Below are positions 12,301-26,340 of a stretch of 64,000 bases of DNA, piece by piece. The DNA is taken from contig PTFA01000011.1 of assembly GCA_003342895.1 (NCBI GenBank), positions 6,289,902 through 6,353,901 of the forward strand, in the 5' to 3' direction. The notes beneath the pieces are model-generated. The model was not told the DNA's origin, searched no databases, and saw only the letters and a list, made by a program, of their open reading frames with translations. Source of the stretch: Casuarius casuarius. Taxonomy: Eukaryota; Chordata; Aves; Casuariiformes; Casuariidae. Every line of letters begins with the position of its first letter. The stretch's first letter is position 1. The position numbers and the translations under genes are program-made.

Positions 12301-13555
12301 TTGTATTTACCAGCTTCATTCCCATCTGTTGATATTTTTGACTATTTAGTTATTTTTTACTATTTTGTTGTTCTTTTATATTTCTTGAAAAATTCTCTGT
12401 TCTCCATTTGAGGAGCACAGCATGTGGAGAAAATGTGTTATATTCAAATTCCGATGCTGCAAGCTGCAAATTCTGAATAGGCAGACCTCTGATAGTGTTA
12501 AAATTCCATGTCAGGAAACGAATCTTTACAGCATTCAATGATAAATGTTGTTGCTTCTGGTATAGATTCTGTTTTCCAAACACATGAATAATAATAAACT
12601 GTGACAAATCATGCTTTTCTAGAACATGCATGCAGTTTTTCCAACTTCAAGGGTCCCACAAGTATGAAATAAATATTGCCTAAAACAGAGACAGTATCAT
12701 GTTGTGACATCTGTTGGAAAGAGGGAATATTAAAAAAAAAAATCTATTCTGCTATTATGCTAGCTGGTACTTGAGATTCTATAAAGTTTTCGGGAATGCC
12801 CCTAAGCAACCTAAAATGTAAGCAGGCAGAAAAGAAGCAACAGATTGTATTTTCCAATAGTTTAGACTCTAGATAAAATGTAGGACATGAAATTCTGGTC
12901 CAGAGCTCTTTATTTTTTGTACTTTGAGATAAAAGTTTTTGCTAATCTGAAATTACTGGGATAATTCTAGTCTGGCATTAGTGATGGACACAGCTGGAAG
13001 AACCATCACTAGTAGTCAAGAATATTGTTCTGCAGCAGCGTGAATGGCTTGATACATGTAGGGAAATGTTATGGATGCTCAGAAAATTGATGAGAATCCA
13101 ATATCCTCATGCCATTTAGGTCCCTCAAGATAACTGGCTCAAATAATTCCACTATATTTCTCTTCTTGCTTTTATTCTCTTTTTTTTCTAAGGAGTACCT
13201 GAGTTCTCTCACCTCTTTGAATGGAGAATACTTTTGATTCTCTGTATCACAGTGGTTTCTTTCTCTAGTTCTCAGTTTTAATAAAAGTGACAAGGGCTAT
13301 ATAAAATACCCCAAATACAATTTCTCTATTCCAGTCCAGTAATACTGCAGAGGAATTTCTTCTGTCTTATATTTGATACATCCATTTGTGCACTCCATAA
13401 TTCAGTATGGTTGTTCCCTCACATTGCATAGAATTCTGAACGGTTTGAAACTTTATACACTGCTTCTTGAGAACTTTTGCTTGTTCAGTGTTTTGAAACT
13501 TATTGCTATAGAGTGTACAGTATTTCCTCCCTTTTTTTCCTTTCTTTTTTTTGAC
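6361..13555. other. AT-rich non-coding stretch
   Basis: I see no convincing exon, RNA gene or classified mobile element. There are only short simple repeats (CA-like at 6725-6770, TG-like near 9565) and small ORFs without coding character. Confidence 0.5.
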
Positions 13556-13559
13556 CCTG

Positions 13560-14190
13560 GGCTCGTCGTTTCATATTTCTCTACAATGAATTGCATAAGC
13601 CATTGCTGATAGTTTTTCCAGCATTTACTGAATTATACTGTCATCTTTTTCTGTTGATTGGCCATTCTTTTTCATCATTCTGTGTTTTGTGTTATCAGCA
13701 CATTTTAGTAACTTAACTTGCATTCTTATATCAATTGAACAAGATAGACTGTAATGCTTTTGTGGCACACCTCTAGTCACCTCTTTCCAGCTCAAACTGT
13801 TTTCCCAATATGTATTCATTTAGCTGCTATNTATCATTAACTATGTGATCTCTTGAAGCCAAACAAAATCAAAAGCATATTTTGTATTGGGAAAAAAAAT
13901 ATACTCAAACCTAAACTTTGTTGAAATGTTTTACTTTCTTCCTTTCTACATTCATGAGTACCACAGCCAGTACCTCTCGTCCATATCTAAGCTTCTTTTT
14001 TTTTCGCTTTTTCTACTTTTTGTATTTCATGCTTAGTAATCTTACAATTAATTTTAGTATAATAACAATAAAAACAGCATTGCAATAGTTTTCTTCCTAA
14101 TGATCAAAAGCATTACAGAAATCCTAAAGATGCTCTACTGATGTCTTTGTCAAGTCTACTGGCCTGTTTTCCTCTTCATATCTCCTCAGC
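13560..14190 (-). mobile_element. Decayed CR1 LINE fragment (reverse transcriptase region)
   Basis: Read on the minus strand, 13625-13819 holds a remnant of the CR1 RT palm: W-K-E-V-T-R-G-V-P-Q matches the family's W-x-E-V-T-S-G-V-P-Q, and C-A-D-N stands where the catalytic F-A-D-D box belongs. Downstream (minus) the DNA resembles the segment coding the conserved K-F/L-N block, and 14110-14190 resembles the upstream part around D-F-x-K-A-F-D. Frameshifts, stops and the damaged catalytic Asp show it is dead. Boundaries are approximate; assignment is from motif order. Confidence 0.65.
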
Positions 14191-16780
14191 ACAACAGAGG
14201 AACTCTTTGCTAGTGTAGCTCTCAGAGGTGCTAAATGAGCAAAAGATACAGCATATGCTCAGATGTAAATGTGTTAATAATCCCATCAATTCNTTTGGCC
14301 CTTTTCATGAAAGTTATTCCACTGAGGTGGAGTTATGCCCCTTTGTTTTTCCATGTGAGTGGACTTGCTCGCCCACTTGGGATAATATGATGGATTAGGA
14401 GCTATGCAAGTTTATTCTTTAGCTGGAATTTGCTGAAATGTCTGTTTTATTATTCAGTCACTGAATAACAGAAAACAAAATATTGGAGAATAATATTTGC
14501 TGTTCAGTGTAGAGATACAATAGACATATTTTTCATCTATTTGTATTGAATCTTGCTCACGGTTCACAAAAANGAAGATGCTATAGGTGTGTGCTGACTG
14601 CAGACTATTTTAAATATTGATGGGTTAAGCTCTTTACAACAAGCAACCTACTATGAATAGGAAAGTAGACTTTCAGTTTGAATGCAGCCTCTGGCTAGCC
14701 TCTATATGCCATCAGTGTTTGAAATGGTTGTATAGAGAATCTTACATAAATGTTTACACTGTTTCTCAGTCAACTAACACTCCTCATTTACAAAATAAAT
14801 TACTCTAATGGTAAGACCATACTCTTAACTCCACCAAAGAGTCAAAGTTCTGTCAAGTGGTAGCAGACAGNAAAAGTAGATAAAGTAATAAATTCTGATT
14901 TAATTAATTCTTTTCCTACTTACCCAAGTGATATCATGGAATAGTCAAGAGCAATGTGAAAAAAGTTTAAATGTAAAACCATTTCAAATCAGAAAAATAA
15001 GATCACCTCATCATTCAATTGTCTATCCTAGATTTTGTAAAAATAAATTGAAATGGGAAATTTAGATGCTTAATTTTTTTCAGATTAAATTTTGCACAAA
15101 TGCTACAGCTGCTGTTTAATTTCATACTACTTAGTAATTTCACATGTGTTACTCTTTTTCATTCTATGGAAAGAAAAAGCAGAAAAATCTGATGAAAAGT
15201 GAGAATGTAGGACTACCCAGTATGAGTAATTTGAATTTATTTTGTTTTCTGCTGAAATTAAAGATGATCTGTAGTGCTGAGTTCCAAGTCAGTGCAATTT
15301 ATGACCACTCTTTCTCATTTTCATTACATGACAGAAGGGGACTTAAAGTGGGAATGCAAAAAAATTCTTGTCTCTAGATGCCCAGAGAGTAACAAAACAA
15401 AGCCAGTCTAGAATTAGTTTTCTTTTTTCTTTCTTTTCAGGACTACATATCTGTACTAGATTACATCTGAAGACCATTCAGAAACTTCTATTATTACAGA
15501 ATATGACTAATAACTTCTTCCATTTTAGAACAGATCATTATGTGTCCTGTACTCAGTGCCACTTTCTACTTCATTTTATTACATGAAGCCCTAATGATAG
15601 CCATTAGAGTTATTTTTCTTTTCATTTTGTTTGCTTTGCCTTCCTTTTTTTCTGCTAACACATCCAATATTACCCTTTTGGTACCTACCCTTTTGGTACG
15701 AGAGAGCTGAAAACTGCATAGGAGAATTCTAAGATGGCCCTGAGGTTCCTTAGGAACATCTAAAACAGAATTTGTATGCAGAAAAGAAAAACTGTGATGT
15801 AAGTGCGTATACCACTCTGAGACTTCCAGCTACAAGAGTCATCTGCATGGTGAATAACGCTAAAAATGTCCTGAGATAGCTTGGGAATTAGTGCAACGAG
15901 TAATAGATTTTGATAAGCACTAATATGGAGATATAGTATTAGTTACAGCATAATATGCTATTCTTATTTTGCAAATAATGGTGAAATTTCTGCAGAAATA
16001 TTTCAGGTATCTACAGATAGGAACTGTCAATGGGATTTTGTGTAGGGATTTGTCAGAGATCTAATTTAATTGTATAGCATTGTGCATACACATGATTTAG
16101 GACTGTAGATTTAGACTGCATCTCTTGGTTTCAGCAACTCCTCAGCTGTATAGTGATGAAACAGACTATATAAGTTATTAATAAATGCAAAATAAAGAAC
16201 TTCAGAATCCAGGCTTGGATAAAGTGGGTGATGGGAGAACATTCAGTCCAATTTGCATATAAAAAACTAGATATATAGGAATTACCTGAATAGGTCTTTT
16301 CAATATCCATCCATTTCAGTCTCCTGGTTTCAACAGTGGCCAGCAGTGAATGACCAATGAAAAAGTGTAAGGCTCGTGATATGATGACCTTTCTCATGGT
16401 ATATTCCCCCAGTTACCAAGAATTAGCAATTTAGGGATTTCCTGAGATGGAAATTACATCAAAGCCATCATGTTAAGATGCTCTATCTGGGAAATTTTTT
16501 GCAACTTGCTATATTCTGTGGCAATCCACAGTTTTGATTGTGTGGTATGAAAGTCATCTTCTTTTATTTGTCTTAAGCCTATTTCTTGTTCCTGTTTTAA
16601 GCCTACTGCACGACAATTTCATTGGGCAAATAACACTTTTTACTCAATTTCTTCAATCCCTTCGTGATTTCGTTACACTTTGGCCACACGTTCCTTCACT
16701 ATTCTCCTCTAAGCTAAGGAGTTCTATTCTGTTTAATCTAACTTTGATAAGAAAGTGACCCATGCCTATGATCTTCTTAG
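14191..16780. other. AT-rich non-coding stretch
   Basis: No supported gene. A perfect short tandem duplication lies at 15671-15699. Nothing else is recognisable. Confidence 0.5.
15671..15699 (+). repeat. Tandem duplication of a 15-base unit
   Basis: TACCCTTTTGGTACC at 15671-15685 is followed directly by a second copy, 14 of 15 bases, at 15686-15699. The unit itself contains GGTACC, a 6-base palindrome. Confidence 0.85.
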
Positions 16781-16784
16781 GACT

Positions 16785-17280
16785 TGCTGTGTAACTTTTC
16801 CAGTTGTTCTATATGCTTTTTGAGAAGGAATAGCCAGAACTGTAGATAGGATTCAGGATGTGGGCAGATACAGATGTGTTCAATGGCGTATTGTAGTTTT
16901 GTTTTGTCCCCATTTCCCACCACAATATTTTCTAACATTCTCCTTGTTTTTTTGCTACTTAACCCTGATGATCGGTGTTTCATTAGAACTATCAGGCAGT
17001 GACTAGATGAAGTCTTCCCTGAATAGAAACTGCATATGAGAGTGTATTTGTGTACATATTTTGGTGGGAAGGGGGAAGGGCATTGGGGAGTCATTTTGCT
17101 TTTGTTACATATGCATTCCTTTGCATTTACTGATACTGAATTCCATTTGCTATTTTATTACTAGTTCCTTTGTATGAGATTCTTCTGTAACTGTTTGGAG
17201 TCAGTTTTAGCTTTGACTATTCTGATTAATTTTGCATCACCAGTGGCTTTGTCACATCATTATTCACCCTTCCCCTGTAA
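16785..17280 (-). mobile_element. Ancient CR1/L3-type LINE relic
   Basis: The plus-strand text follows, block by block, the reverse complement of old sauropsid CR1: a 'ttccagtt...tttttgag...ccagaactg...caggatgtggg' block, then 'tttgcattta...tgaattccatttgc', then 'gtttggagtcagttttagctttgactattctgattaattttgcatcacc'-like spacing. The second and third blocks cover the same part of the element as the relic at 13560-13700, also on the minus strand. The 144-residue open frame on the + strand at 17174-17608 overlaps it and is therefore not a gene. Heavily diverged; edges approximate. Confidence 0.6.
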
Positions 17281-17870
17281 GCATCTCATAAGCTTGATTT
17301 TTTTCCAGTCAATCCTGGAATATGCTGCTTTCCAAGGCTGCTTTATTTCTACTGCATGCTATTTTGCCTGGGAAGTTGCTTTGCCTTCCGTTGTTGTTTA
17401 TCTGATTTTTGATTATATATTTGTGTGTATTTGGTATCATAAACAATATTTTATTCATTTAAAAATATTCTTTTCCAGGCCATATCTTTGCTATTATCCT
17501 GGTATTGAGATAGGTCTTCTGAGGTATTGCAGCTTATATCAGTTAAACGACATGATTTATATTATGACATTTAACTCATATGGATTTGAACGGAAGTTTC
17601 ATATGTGAGGCAGCTAGAAGTTTTGGCTTGCACTACAAATTTCAGCAACGCTATTCAGAAACTAAACATTTAAATTAATTATCAGTAATTTGTAATTTGA
17701 CCTGTATAATCATAAGTCAACATTTTTAAACAGGGAGCTCCTTGATATCAAGTTTTAATAAACTACCGTGGTTCTGTACCTTGCTTTCTCAAAAAAAGCT
17801 TTCTCAAAACGTTTCAATAGTGTAGAGAAAAGGAGATTATCTCTGATTTTTCTTTTCTTCTCTAGTAGTA

Positions 17871-17926
17871 GTTTCAAGTAAATAATATATATTATATAAG
17901 GTTATATATAATTACTACTTGAGAAA
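17871..17926. repeat. Imperfect AT-rich hairpin
   Basis: GTTTCAAGTA... at 17871 pairs imperfectly with ...TACTTGAGAAAC ending at 17926, and the inner arms are TAATATATAT / ATATATAATTA. The arms are about 22 bases around a short loop. It could be a cruciform-forming AT repeat or a degenerate MITE-like end; no transposase or target duplication was identified. Confidence 0.5.
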
Positions 17927-17929
17927 CAG

Positions 17930-20900
17930 AGAAAACACTGTGTGTGTATTTTAAAAACATTCTTTTGGGTTATATCTTCTTATACTTTCATTTACATTAA
18001 GATATTGCAAATCACCTTATTGTGTCAGGAATAAATTTGTTGCCAGAACCTCTTTCTGCTTTTACTTATTTTTCTCTTCAGCTGTTTTGCATATTTATTA
18101 GCTTCTTATCAGAGATACTTTGAATATAATTTTAAAGTAAGAAAATAAATATTTTCCTAATTTTTCTATCATGATAGACATAAAGGAGCACATTTTCTGC
18201 ATGGTGTACAGGGAGTTAGGCATGCAATTTCCATTAATAATGAACCATGCAGAAAATTTACCCTTGAGAGGTACATGTATAGGCATCACAAACATTAATC
18301 ATTAAAGTCGTGCAGCATTCCTGAACTACTTTCTTATCCAAAATTATAAGATATATAAGCATTTCATTCCACATTGAAATGCTTGGAATTTATCTGATTC
18401 ATCTTACATAAGGAAAATGTCATTGTTCAAAATAAGAAAGTCTGTCTCCTATATGGTATTTTCAGTATAATAGTATTTTTCAGAGGTTAGAGGACAAACA
18501 GATCCTGCCACTACCCTTACATATTCAAGTTGTTCAATACTAGTACTTACTTTAAGTTGTCATATCTGTGCTTTTCAAGCAAATATTAAGCCTATTATTT
18601 TTGCTGATAGAATACAGGTCTGGTGGTTTATCAGGGAGCCTACAAGACTTGCATCTGTCACTTCACAGAGAAACTACCCCTCTCTTCTGTCAGGAATTTG
18701 CTAGAATGTGTCACCACTTTGTGCATCTAGGTATGCCTACCAGGGCACTTGTTTCCTTCCCTCCTCATCTAGCAATTTAATCTATCCATCTACGCAGTTA
18801 GCCAACAATCCTGTGAATAGTCATGAATATACCTCTCTACGGTAAGAAGAACTATTAAGTTCAGCAGGACTCACTGCAGTGATGTTACAGCTATGTGTTA
18901 AAATTTGAAGGATTAGGGCCTTTGGTTCTTAGAAGGCTGGCAAAGTTTGTGTGAAAATCCTGTGACCTTTGCAGGTGCTTGTTGGCTTGCTGCTTTCTTT
19001 TGCTGACTCACAGCTGTAGGGGCCCCATTACTGAGCTCAGATAGAAAGAAAACATAAGCAGCTCCTTTAATTTNAAGGGTCTCAAAATGGTTTATTAGTA
19101 TTCAATTATTTATCATTTTATTTTTTAAAATGTCTGCAGACTACGTTTGAAGCAAGGTTAGTATCTGCAGCGCCTGAAGAAGATGCAGCTACAGCAATTT
19201 GAAACTAGCTTATGATGCCATGCTCTTATTCACCTATTAGGCTTGGTTTCTCTCCATAGGTAAGAGGAAGATAAGTAAGAATAACCTTTTCTCTCAACTG
19301 AAGGTTGGCTAACTTTCATTCATTTTGAGTGAGCTTGCATTAATCTTTAGCTCTGGGACAGAGTCATGGAAACTGGGGATTTTGAATATGTTTACATGTT
19401 AATAGGAAGCTATTAATATAGCTTGCTTTAAGTATAATTGTACAAAAAAGCGTTGAGCTTTATATTTTACACCTTTTCCGGATGACATAGTCTTTGAGAT
19501 CTCAGAAGCAGAACTCTTTGGATTCTGTATTAGAGCTGATAGCTTGATTGATTGATACCTTGAAAAAAATGGGGATTCAGCTTTTTTTGGAAGGCTTGAC
19601 ACAACTGGCAGAAGAATTCAAGCAGGAACATAGATATTTAAAAGTGGTTGATTTTTGCAAGTATAATTTATCTAGTGAAAAACAGACTTTAAACTTTCCT
19701 AGGCAGGAAGGGGCCAACGACTTCTGTAAATGTCCTTGATTTTCAGGAATATCCCTCAGTTTAGTCTTAAAGCTACCAACACTCCACACATCTTTTATTC
19801 CATTACTTTTAAACTTTTACATCAGAACAAAATAAGACAAAGATAGAAAATGTACTTATGGTGTTTCTGAGTGCATCTCCTTCCTCTTAGAATGTTATTT
19901 CTTTCCCTCCAACCTAGATTGGTTTTGTTGAGCTGGTCTGAAAGAGCTAATGTAAGTGTACACAGCTGCTTGAAGAAGACTTTGTTCCTTCTGGAGAAGA
20001 ACCCCATTGGGAAAATATTCTAGATGAGATGAGTGGAATTGATATCAAACTCAAACTTACAAATTATTTTTTTTTCTGCCTAGCTGCCCTCTTCAGAGCA
20101 CAAGAGCAAGCATATGTCTGGAATTAGTAATGCTACACAAGTTCCTAAATTCTGTGCTGGCTACCACCGGAGAGTCAAGCAATAAAAACAATCTCCAGGT
20201 AACTTGTCATTCGCAATTGCTCCAAAATGTATTTAGGAGAAAAATAGCACAATAATACCATCTCTGTGATAGCAGACTAGCCTGAGTATTGCACCTCTTA
20301 TTTCAGTGAGTTACAGAAAACTACACATGCTCCAGTGAGTTTCAGTGAACAGAAGGGAGAACTAAAAAAGACAGGCAAATAGCACTTAGCAGTTTAACTG
20401 CCTAAAATCTTACCGCAGTTTTAACAGATGGCTCTCATAGTGTTAGTGTGCATTGCTCAAAAGCTGGCATATAACCTCAGTACAGTTAAATCTCAGTATT
20501 GCATGAAATACTTGGTGTATTCACTATGTGGGAGTGTATATAAACACATCACCTGCATGGAAGATGCATCATATGAAAAGCCAGCCCTGACAATTCTTGT
20601 GACATCATCACAGCTCTCTTAGTATTTAATACTTGTGTCTCTTATTAAGACGCTATAGAGATTCTCACCACCCATTCATAGAACCAATCTTGGATTCTCA
20701 AACACAATCTGTCCATCATGGTCTTGGCTATTGTATCTAAAGAGACTCACTACAGAGAAAGAATAGGAAAAAGCTTCTTGTACTTAGTAGATAGAAAAAT
20801 GGGTTTCTGCTGGCCATAATGCTGTATATATTTCTGTGCCTCCTATAACACGTGCAGAAGCAGTTTAAGACAGAAATACTGAAATACAGGCCCATTGTCA

Positions 20901-23900
20901 GCAGCACGTGAAGGAAAGGGGATAGTTTTATACAACAGGGAATAGCAGAGGCGTTTGTGTTTGTGCTAGTGCAATCACACTAGTTACAGCTGTTTAAAGT
21001 TTCCCATAGTAAGAAGCTTTAACCTGTATTATGGTTTCAGAAAAGGAAATAAAGGCAGTAAAAGTAGACTGAAAGGCCTAGATATCTACCTGTCTTCTCT
21101 TATGAACAGGAAGGAAGAGAATATCTTGTTCTATGCCTAGGACAGAGAAAAGCGGACTAAGAAACATTCTGAGGGACATGGAATATACAGAAAAAATGAA
21201 TGCNATGTATGTCAACTTTAGAAAGACACACTCCACATCTTGCTTCACAGATTTTTTAGTTCACAATAACTAAAGGGTACAAAAATGCATATTTATATGT
21301 ATATGTGTTTGGCTCAGGCAGCGTAATTTGCTACACAGTTGTCTGCATATTTGCGTACAGGAATATTAGAAAACACACAGAAGATCTCTGATGCTTTTCT
21401 GGTGTTTAAAGATACAAGAAGAGGGTTTAAGAGGGGGATTCAAACGTCTAAAACCACGGCGAAAGAAACAAAGAAAAACATCTGAAGGACATCTGTCTTC
21501 AAGAAATTGTAGGGGAAACGACCTCCTCCATTCCCCCCAAAAAGGGAGAGGAATGGGTTTGTGCATATCTCCTGAGAATGCAACTTCAACCTCTTATCTT
21601 CATTGCTGTCTAGCACTGAAGATTATAGGAAGGAGGTAGTAATTCCATTTTCCTCATAAATGTGACTGTAGATAAAAGAAAGAAAACTGTTCTTGGAATA
21701 GTCTTTCAAATAAAGTGAAGGGTTTTGCATGAATCCTGGTTGAAAATTAGTTTGTTCTTTTATTCCTTTTCTTTTCACTGTTTATTACAAAGGCAATAGA
21801 CTAAAATTTACTAGGAGTGCAAACTTTTGACAACTAGTTGCTTCTTTCCTTCAACTTTACAGCAAGCTAGTCCTGGCAACCTTTTCCACAAACCTGGCAA
21901 CTCCTTTGAGAGGCAGTGTCATAGAATGTTGTCTTTTCTGTAAATAGCAACATACAGTTTTCAGTGGAAGCAAAACCACATTGTCATTATGCAGAGAAAT
22001 CACAACTCTGCTCTTTTAAAACTATAACTGAGGTTATGTCTTGGGAAGACAGTAATAATTTTCCCTTGTTTCTTTTAAAATTGAAACTAGATTTCCTGTA
22101 TTAAAGATATATTCTGTGTTTTGAAAATTCAATAGTGAACTCAAGAGATAGATAAAAAAATATCATGGTCAGGGAGAGCTGGCAGAAAAAATAGTCAAAG
22201 AGGGATTATGTGAGAGTGCAAACACATTGTAGCAAGACAAAGAGAAAAACTGAAGATGGAGATCGTGAGTACTGTTCTTGCTGCTTATACTACCTTCCCT
22301 TCATATATGTTTTTCCTTTATATTTTCTTTGCAGAATTTCCTGTTTAGTTTCTAAAGCATAGTAAAGCATGGACACTTCTTTATATGTCAGCTTAATTTC
22401 AGTCCGCTGAATTTAATTCCAAGTAGCATCCCCTTCAGATAAAAACAAGTGTTCAGAATATTGCTGAGCTCGTTAGCTTTAGAATATGGTGTTGGAAAAA
22501 CTAGTAGATGGCTATAGACTGGCCTAACTCCTGTGCTTCATGAAATGGCTAGGATGTTCGTAAGTGAGACTGGTGGCTCAACAAATTCTAAAATGAATCA
22601 GAAATGAATCTAAAATGAAACAAGGGAGTGCTCATATGAAATGACTATTAGCAGTGTGTTACTGTACCTCCTTTTGTATGGGGAAGAATATACCGAGTTC
22701 CAAAACAAGTACAGCACTCAGGGATATGTATATGCACAGAATTCATTGCATGAAGCTCAGCAAAGGATCAAGGCCAAACTTGTTGCTTAGACTGACTCGA
22801 AGAATTTGGCAACTGATTCTGCAGTGATACAATTTGTATGAAGCCTGCCCTGTAAATCTACATATATACGGGCGACGTATGTTATTTGCAGGACTGGACA
22901 ACTTTCAGATTGTTAGGCATTTAATCCAAAAATATCATCTTTGTGAGAGGATTTGAAAGTCCAATGAAACGTCCAGTGAAAGAAAGACTGGAAGATCCAA
23001 CCCCACACATTTTCTTTTATATATATTAAAATCTCTGGGTTGGCTCTGACTAAAATGTTAAACTCACAATTGGTAGAAAGCAAAGTCTAGAATAGTTAGG
23101 AATTCTTTTTTCTGTTTTTTTTTTAATTTTAATCAAAATATTTCTGTAACTAGAAATGACACTAACTAAAAAAGAATATAACACATTGTATTGTATTTTG
23201 ATTATGCAAAGGAGGTGCCGTCACTGTGTGAGAAGGGCTGGCAAGGATATGTAGGAGGAAGGAAGGTAGGAATAACAAGAAATAATATATTCATCTATAG
23301 CTGAAAATCATGTTTGATTTTTTGATAATTCAATTGCCCCAAATGTGAATCTCACCTTTTGCCACCTCAATATTCTTGAGAGAAAAAATAAGAAGCAAAG
23401 CTCCAAATAGAGAATAATGAAAAGAAAGGATTCATCATTCCAAACTGACTAGAAAACAGCAAGAATAAATCAGAGAAATCAAGCATTGTGGTAACTGTTT
23501 TACAGTGTTATGCTTCTTTACACCTGTTATTAATTGAATGACAATTCCTATTTATAGTGGGATACCCAGGTAATTTGGATTCAAAATGAAAGATGCTTGC
23601 TGTAAAGATGATTTCGGGATATTCTGCTGAGAAGTAGCTGCTAATTTTAAGGAATAACTTATTGCTGAACTCAAAAAGTCAGTTTCTTTTTTTTTTTTAG
23701 CAGATTTTTTTTCCTTCAGTTTAAGGTTATTAAAAATTAGTAAATAGATCTGAACTTCCACCTGTGATTTTAGCTGCCATGGTAGCTGAAATCCCTAAAT
23801 ACGCTAACATCCTGATCCCAGGAGAAGTGTCACAACAGGAACTTTGCTCAAAGGTTCTAAATTACTAACCCACATTCTGGTGAACAAGTATACCTGTGGT

Positions 23901-25375
23901 GACATTTATGAGTAGAATATATTCAGTATGAATAATATCCAACTAAGTTAATAGTATGGCTGACAGAACTTGAATAGTAGTTTTAAGTATACACATCCTT
24001 AATTTCATTAGGATTAAATCTTGAAGGATTTGCCATTCAGTAATATATTGTTGGAAGCTATTGTAATCTTAGCTATTACATGAAATGTTTCTTTTTGTGT
24101 AGCATATGTACCAGTTGTACTTGGTTTAGGCATGCTATACAGTCTATTCCTATTCTAGTCCTACAGTAAGGATCATATGCATTCATAGAACATTAACTTT
24201 GACCTTCAACTTAGTATACAGATAAAATTCACTTCACTCAGCTGCATGATCGTCATATTCCGGAGAACCTACTATACAGGCAAGAATAAAACACTAGGTA
24301 TAATTTGTAGTAACCTTACTATTAATTAATTTTTTTTCTTTCACAGTGTTGAAAAATAACCACACCTTTTTTTCTTTTAACATTTTGTTTCCTTTAGATT
24401 CAGACAGTGTTTTGATTCTGCTGTTCACTCTGGATAAGAGCCGTTCTTGCTGAATTGGTTGTTTTAGTGTCATCTTTCTCTGCACATGAATTTGTTTGCA
24501 ATCTGATTTCCTCTGGAGGCAGGGTTTTACTCATGATACTCTAAAACATTTTCATTTTGTGGATACATTCTCCTATCTAGAATTTTCATATAAGTGAGAT
24601 TGTTCCATCTCTGCTAGTTTTACCTGTGAAAAGAAAATAAAGGCAGAGAGAAATGTACCTTGGTAAGCTTCTCTTCCATTACAATTCACTGTTAAATTGC
24701 ATGGTATGCCAACAACAAAGATCAGCAATATGAAGACTTTATGACATGGTATAGATTTGTATCATTAAAATAAATTCAAACCTTGAGCAAATGACTGGAA
24801 TACAGTCAGTACAGAAGCACTCAAAGATGCATACATACAATCTGTACACCAGCTATTACACAATTTAACAAAGGTGCAGCACTAGATTAAGATTTCACTG
24901 ATGATGAAATCAGCTTTACTGTCTGTTCAAGCAGACAAGCAATGACTGACAGACTGTCAAATACTGAAACAAAAACTGGAGATGTGTGAGTTAATGTTTT
25001 ATGAAAAACATTTAAGTCACAAGTATTGTTTTAGAAGGCAAAGATCTTAAGAAATCAATCAATTTACAAACTTAGTTAAGAAATGCAGTGGAATAGGCTG
25101 TTCAGAAGGAAATATCACAAAGCTAAAAGGAGCTTTACTCACTCAGTGATCCGATCATAAATNAACTGGAAAGACTGAAAATATGTATTTCTAATTCAAA
25201 TATAGTCTCTGCTCTAATATATGTCTAAAAAAGCCAGAAATTCAACAGTGGTACAGGCAAATGCCTAAATGTGTTTAAAAAAAAGTCTCATGAAAATATT
25301 AATTATTAAATGAAAAGAAAATATAACAAACCCTGGATTGCTTCTGGAAGTCACCATAGGAATATAAACTCAAAA
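17930..25375. other. AT-rich non-coding stretch
   Basis: I find no supported exon, RNA gene or classifiable repeat. Open frames at 19548-19739, 21391-21639 and 23552-23761 are short, lack coding bias and match nothing I recognise. Confidence 0.45.
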
Positions 25376-25379
25376 GTAC

Positions 25380-25765
25380 TTCAAGAGATCATCTTAGTCT
25401 ATTCCAACGACAAACGTTAAATGTATCTAATCTTTCGCTGTGTTTTTTCCAAATTATGAGCTTGTTCCAGTGTTTCAACATTTCTAGTTAGAAAATATTC
25501 CTCCCAATATCCAACATATGACTTTGCTGAAAATTAAAATGATTTCTTCTTGATCTTCCCCAGTGTCCTGAGGACTTGATTTCAAATAATCTTTCCATTA
25601 TTTGAAATAAAGTCCTCTCTAAATCTTCTCCTTTCTGGGCTAACAACCACTGTTTTTTCAGTCTTTCCTCACAGACAAATATTTTTAAACCTACCATCAA
25701 TGATGAAAGTTCACGCTAATCTCTATATCCTCTGAAATTATTTTAAATCAATTGCATAACAACTA
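25380..25765 (-). mobile_element. CR1 LINE 3' end
   Basis: The plus strand reads as the reverse complement of a CR1 3' untranslated end: 'agagatcatcttagtctattcc' resembles the family's 'gaggtcatctagtccaaccc', followed by 'gttccagtgtttcaacatttctagttagaaaatattcctcc' and '...tgggctaacaaccactg...cagtctttcctca', in the expected order. The 3' terminus lies at the left (about 25380). It is moderately diverged and 5'-truncated, as is usual for CR1. Confidence 0.7.
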
Positions 25766-26340
25766 ATATTTGTTTCTCTTTGTAGTTACTAATATTGTGG
25801 TATACGTTCAAAATGACTGCTAATTAATTTAATGGGATTTTATAAACTAGAAAAATTTCATTAANACTGACATATCCATATACTATTTAAAATCCAGGAA
25901 GAATGGAGGTTAAATTTAAAGTGTATTAGAGATGAAAACTGTGAAAACTAATTATATAACATCTCAATTCCAGACCCTGCTAATTTGCTGTCTTTTAGAA
26001 TATTCTAAGCTTCTAGAAATTTGGAAAACAGGATTGTAATAGTCTTCTATATGGGAGGATCCTACCAAAACACACTATCCAATATAGCTCTTTAAGTATT
26101 TGTTCTGGGATTTCCTTTATTTACCGAAAGTATACTAGGTGTTTTGAAGTCAATGGTATGAATAAGCATTGGTGAAAGTGTTAATTAAGTCTGCATACAA
26201 TGCTTATATTTTATACAAGATATAGGGTAACAGGGTAACAGTTAAAAAAAGCAGGGAGGACATGTATGGAGAAAGAATGAGGTTTACTAAACCACGGGCT
26301 ACATGAACTGCTTAAGTTCTAGGCATTTCTCATTAATTGA

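Noticed and set aside
17174..17608. 144-codon open frame on the + strand, the longest in the window
   Set aside because: Its first part overlaps the antisense of an ancient CR1 relic, it is Phe/Tyr/Ile-rich as expected of T-rich DNA, and it shows no domain.
26225..26241. TAGGGTAACAGGGTAAC, close to a homing-endonuclease recognition sequence
   Set aside because: It is one base short and differs at the end; it is a chance 2-copy repeat of GGGTAACA in AT-rich DNA.
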